Below are positions 61,130 to 64,000 of a stretch of DNA of 64,000 nucleotides, piece after piece. Made by a program: the position numbers and the translations under genes. Source of the stretch: Sulfuricurvum sp. Its GTDB lineage: Bacteria; Campylobacterota; Campylobacteria; Campylobacterales; Sulfurimonadaceae. The first letter of the stretch is position 1. Every line of letters begins with the position of its first letter. Location: NCBI GenBank assembly GCA_028710885.1, contig JAQTTG010000003.1, positions 1-64,000 of the forward strand, in the 5' to 3' direction. The notes beneath the pieces are model-generated. The model was not told the DNA's origin. It was given only the letters and a program-made list of their open reading frames with translations, and ran no database searches.

Positions 61130-62008
61130 GTGGAGCAGTTCGCTTTTATTATTGCTTTACTGGCAATTGGGATTTTACTGCAAAAAGCCGATGCTCCGGT
61201 TGATTTTGCCAAAAGTCTCAATTTTTTTGTTATCTACGTCTCTCTTCCTGCCACCGTACTGCTCCAAGTGCCGAAGATCCATTTCGATGCTTCCGCATTA
61301 GGGGTTATTCTCATTCCATGGCTGCTGTTGCCTATCGTAATCGCTCTTGTGATCCTTATGACCCGTAAACATCCTCCCCATGTACGTGCCGCACTGTTGC
61401 TTGTGATGCCGCTTGGGAATACATCGTTTGTCGGGATACCGATCATCCATACCCTTTTGGGTGAAGAGGCAATCCCTTATGTTTTGATGTACGACCAGTT
61501 TGGGACGTTTTTGATCCTCTCACTTTACGGTGCGGCAGTCATTGCACGTTATGAGACGGGGATATTTCATAAACGGCTGATTGTGAAAAAACTTCTCCTT
61601 TTTCCTCCGTTTGTATTTCTAATTTTTGCCCTATTGTTTGGACAGATGCCTAGCAGTGCACAGCCGTATCTTCCAACCCTCGCCTCGACGCTTGTCCCGT
61701 TGTCACTTATATCGGTAGGCTACTCAATGAAATTCGGCGGTGAGGTTGATTATGGATTATTTACCCAATCACTTATTTTAAAACTCATTCTAATGCCGCT
61801 TATCTCATTCGGAATTTTGGTTGCGATGGGGACAGAGCCGCTTGCCCTGAAAACGGCAGTTTTAGAGTCGGGAATGCCCTCGATGATCACTGCAGGAGCA
61901 TTGGCAATTGCGGCAGGATTTGCCCCCGCACTGAGTGCAGCATTGGTGGGATACGGGATTATTGTTTCGTTAGTGACGTTGCCGATAATATCTTATATGA
62001 TTAAATAG
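61130..62008 (+). CDS. AEC-family transporter
   Basis: A 292-residue inner membrane protein with about ten TM helices, GTG start after GGAAAG. Family-type features: the motif NTSFVGIPIIHTLLGEEAIPY in the first half and LSLISVGYSMKFG and ESGMPSMITAGALA(I)AAGFAPALSAALVGYG in the second. AEC carriers transport small anions such as malonate or malate. No metabolic partner is adjacent. Confidence 0.9.
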   Translation: MEQFAFIIALLAIGILLQKADAPVDFAKSLNFFVIYVSLPATVLLQVPKIHFDASALGVILIPWLLLPIVIALVILMTRKHPPHVRAALLLVMPLGNTSFVGIPIIHTLLGEEAIPYVLMYDQFGTFLILSLYGAAVIARYETGIFHKRLIVKKLLLFPPFVFLIFALLFGQMPSSAQPYLPTLASTLVPLSLISVGYSMKFGGEVDYGLFTQSLILKLILMPLISFGILVAMGTEPLALKTAVLESGMPSMITAGALAIAAGFAPALSAALVGYGIIVSLVTLPIISYMIK

Positions 62009-62140
62009 ATGTTTATGATGTAAACTTCACACACGCTTCCCAATGTATTCGATATAATTACAAGATTATTTTCCTCTCCCTCTGAATCAAATGTTGTGCT
62101 ATGAAAAAATATCCTGATAATGGCGAAAGATAGGTATAAC

Positions 62141-64000
62141 GTGCGTAAATCAATTTTTAAATTTATGTTTCTTTTTATAGGTGTTACGAGCATTTGTGGT
62201 ATGGCCAATGAATTACCAAATGCATGCAGTCGTGATCAAAATGATAATGAGTTCACCATACTAAGCTATCATGAAGTAGCAGATAAAAGTGAAACATTAG
62301 ATCCAAGCTATACGGTTACTCCAGCACATTTTAATGAGCAAATTCACTGGCTGATAAATAATGGGTACCATTTTGTCAGTATTGATGATATTCTGCGTTA
62401 TCGTAATAATGGAAAAGCATTGCCAGACAAAGCTGTTTTGATTACTTTTGATGACGGGTATCAATCTGTATATGAGCATGCTTATCCGGTTTTGAAAAAA
62501 TATAAGATTCCTACTGTTATAGCACTGGTCGGAAATTGGATGCGTGCCAAGGATAAAGTTGATTTTGATGGACATATGATTGATAGGGATAAATTTTTAA
62601 GCCAAGCAGAGATTAAAGAGATGGTCGATAGCGGTTTAGTGGAGATTGCTAGTCATAGTTGCTGTTTGCATAAAGGGATTCCCGGAAACCCTCAAGGTAA
62701 TATGGAATCTGCCGTGACAACTCGACAATGGCTTGGTGATAAAAAAGGGTATGAGGATGAAAAAACCTATCAGCAACGCGTTTACAATGACTTGTTAGAA
62801 AACAGTACTTTTTTGAAGCAGTACACAGGACAAAAGCCCCGTGTCATGGTATGGCCATATGGGCGTTATAATATCGAATCTCGTCGTATTGCTGAAAAGC
62901 TTGGGATGCCTATAGGGCTGACACTCGATGATGGAAGCAATACTCGTATTACCCCTTTATGGGGGTTGAGACGTGTATTGGTTGAAGGAAGAATGACGCT
63001 TCAAGAGTTAGACCGTAACATGTGGTCGCGAAATGCTAATTTAACTGATGATGATCGTACGACAAAAGCGGCACATATTGACTTGGATTATATTTATGAC
63101 CCGGATCCTGTTCAGCAGGAGAAAAATATCGGGCTATTACTAGAACGGATCAAAAAACTGGGTATTAATACGGTCTATCTACAGGCGTTTGCTGATCCTG
63201 ATGCAGATGGTGCGGCGGATTATGTTTATTTTCCAAATCGTAATATACCCATGCGTACTGATTTATTTAATCGGGTATCTTGGCAAATATCAAAATGTAC
63301 ACAAGTTAAACGTATTTATGCCTGGATGCCAATGTTGGCTTGGCATTTACCGCAAAACAATTCAGCTGCTAAAGATATGGTTGTGACACTGCAGGTTGAT
63401 CCAACACATCTTAATATGGGATATCATCGATTGTCCCCATTTTCTCCGAAAGCACGTAAAGTGATTCGACAAATTTATGAAGATTTGGCAAAATCATCCT
63501 ATATTGACGGTATATTATTTCATGATGATGTTACATTATCCGATTTTGAAGATGATAGTATCTCCGCACATAATCAATACAAAAAATGGGGATTGGCGCA
63601 AAATGTTACTCAAATTAGAGCAAATAAAGAGCAGTTTCAAAAATGGACTAAGCTCAAAACACGTTATTTGGATCAATTTGCATTGCAATTGGCTCAAATT
63701 GTAAGAGATGAACAGCCAGGATTGAAAACGGCACGTAATTTATACGCACAAGTTGCTTTGAATAAAAATTCTGAGGAGTGGTATGCGCAAAGCTTGGCAG
63801 ATTCAATTAAAAACTATGATTACACTGCCATTATGGCAATGCCGTATATGGAAGAAGCGAGTGATAGCGAACAATTTTTTAATCAAATCGTTAAACGTGT
63901 TAAAGAAGAAAAATGCGGCCTTGAACGTACGGTAATGGAGCTACAAACAGTGGATTGGAGAAAAAATAATGAGCCGCTTTCTTCCAATGAATTGAGCCAT
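62141..64000 (+). CDS. pgaB: Poly-beta-1,6-N-acetylglucosamine N-deacetylase PgaB, 3' end off window
   Basis: An uninterrupted frame running off the end of the window (at least 620 residues). The signal-peptide-like start is MRKSIFKFMFLFIGVTSI from a GTG at 62141; an ATG at 62120 is an alternative. The N-terminal half is a carbohydrate-esterase-4 deacetylase: SYHEVADKS, ITFDDGYQSVYEHAYPVLKKY, the H-x4-H segment SHSCCLHKG, WPYGRYN and DDGSNTR. From about residue 285 a GH153-like hydrolase domain begins (NIGLLLERIKKLGINTVYLQAF, HDDVTLSDFE). This matches PgaB, which trims the biofilm polysaccharide PNAG for export. The pgaA, C and D genes are expected nearby, outside the window. Confidence 0.9.
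   Translation, partial: MRKSIFKFMFLFIGVTSICGMANELPNACSRDQNDNEFTILSYHEVADKSETLDPSYTVTPAHFNEQIHWLINNGYHFVSIDDILRYRNNGKALPDKAVLITFDDGYQSVYEHAYPVLKKYKIPTVIALVGNWMRAKDKVDFDGHMIDRDKFLSQAEIKEMVDSGLVEIASHSCCLHKGIPGNPQGNMESAVTTRQWLGDKKGYEDEKTYQQRVYNDLLENSTFLKQYTGQKPRVMVWPYGRYNIESRRIAEKLGMPIGLTLDDGSNTRITPLWGLRRVLVEGRMTLQELDRNMWSRNANLTDDDRTTKAAHIDLDYIYDPDPVQQEKNIGLLLERIKKLGINTVYLQAFADPDADGAADYVYFPNRNIPMRTDLFNRVSWQISKCTQVKRIYAWMPMLAWHLPQNNSAAKDMVVTLQVDPTHLNMGYHRLSPFSPKARKVIRQIYEDLAKSSYIDGILFHDDVTLSDFEDDSISAHNQYKKWGLAQNVTQIRANKEQFQKWTKLKTRYLDQFALQLAQIVRDEQPGLKTARNLYAQVALNKNSEEWYAQSLADSIKNYDYTAIMAMPYMEEASDSEQFFNQIVKRVKEEKCGLERTVMELQTVDWRKNNEPLSSNELSH

Overview
The window looks like a chromosomal segment of a sulfur-oxidising or hydrogen-oxidising Campylobacterota bacterium, most like Sulfuricurvum or Sulfurimonas. 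This is inferred from AT-rich DNA, the style of the c-type cytochromes, the NapH-like ferredoxins, the many chemotaxis and c-di-GMP proteins, and compact operons joined by ATGA, GTGA or TAATG overlaps. The genus is inferred from gene content and not proven. No CRISPR array, IS element, phage or tRNA gene was seen.

Layout. Bases 1-95 are the 3' part of a 5S rRNA. 0.5-3.8 kb holds a FadL/OmpP1 porin and two secreted proteins. 3.8-5.8 kb (minus) holds a Mrp-type Fe-S carrier ATPase, a small unknown protein and a leucine-rich-repeat-variant protein. 6.1-14.6 kb is a respiratory locus: a periplasmic double rhodanese, then the alpha, beta and gamma subunits of a type II DMSO-reductase-family molybdoenzyme whose gamma subunit is fused to a cytochrome c, a small secreted protein, a TorD-like chaperone and a polyferredoxin. 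Molybdenum-cofactor genes (moaC, mobA) lie nearby at 16.0-18.1 kb, beside a possible structured leader RNA. leuC is at 18.8-20.0 kb.

20.7-31.5 kb is a TonB-dependent uptake region. A minus-strand pair (CcdA/TauE-like membrane protein, TonB) diverges from a nine-gene plus-strand operon. That operon encodes a TonB-dependent receptor, a membrane-anchored secreted protein, a NapH-like ferredoxin, a double-cubane/HgdB-type protein with its ATPase activator, ExbB, ExbD and a second receptor. Between the two units is a perfect 19-bp inverted repeat made of four GTGTTA half-sites. It matches the GTGTTAC-N13/14-GTAACAC NikR motif known from deltaproteobacteria, so the region may be a nickel-regulated uptake and reduction system.

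31.5-35.6 kb (minus) encodes two tandem CydA-like membrane proteins with C-terminal cytochrome c domains, a thioredoxin-like protein and a polyferredoxin membrane protein. 36-46 kb holds housekeeping and signalling genes: an ArsC-like protein, a chemotaxis receptor, a deaminase, an M15 peptidase and three GGDEF proteins, two of them with CBS domains. 46-51 kb holds a cytochrome c, an RMD1/YagE protein, an OmpA protein and three proteins of unknown function. 51.3-56.5 kb is a six-gene, translationally coupled operon: a cysteine-less thioredoxin-fold protein, a MacB/FtsX-type permease and ATPase, a CcoN-like heme-copper-oxidase relative that seems to lack the CuB ligands, a 10-TM protein and YceI. 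I rate this operon, with the double-cubane/TonB operon, as the best candidates for undescribed systems. 56.7-64 kb holds a large Ig-like repeat adhesin, an MBL-fold hydrolase, a tandem CDGSH protein, an AEC transporter and the start of pgaB, which runs off the window.
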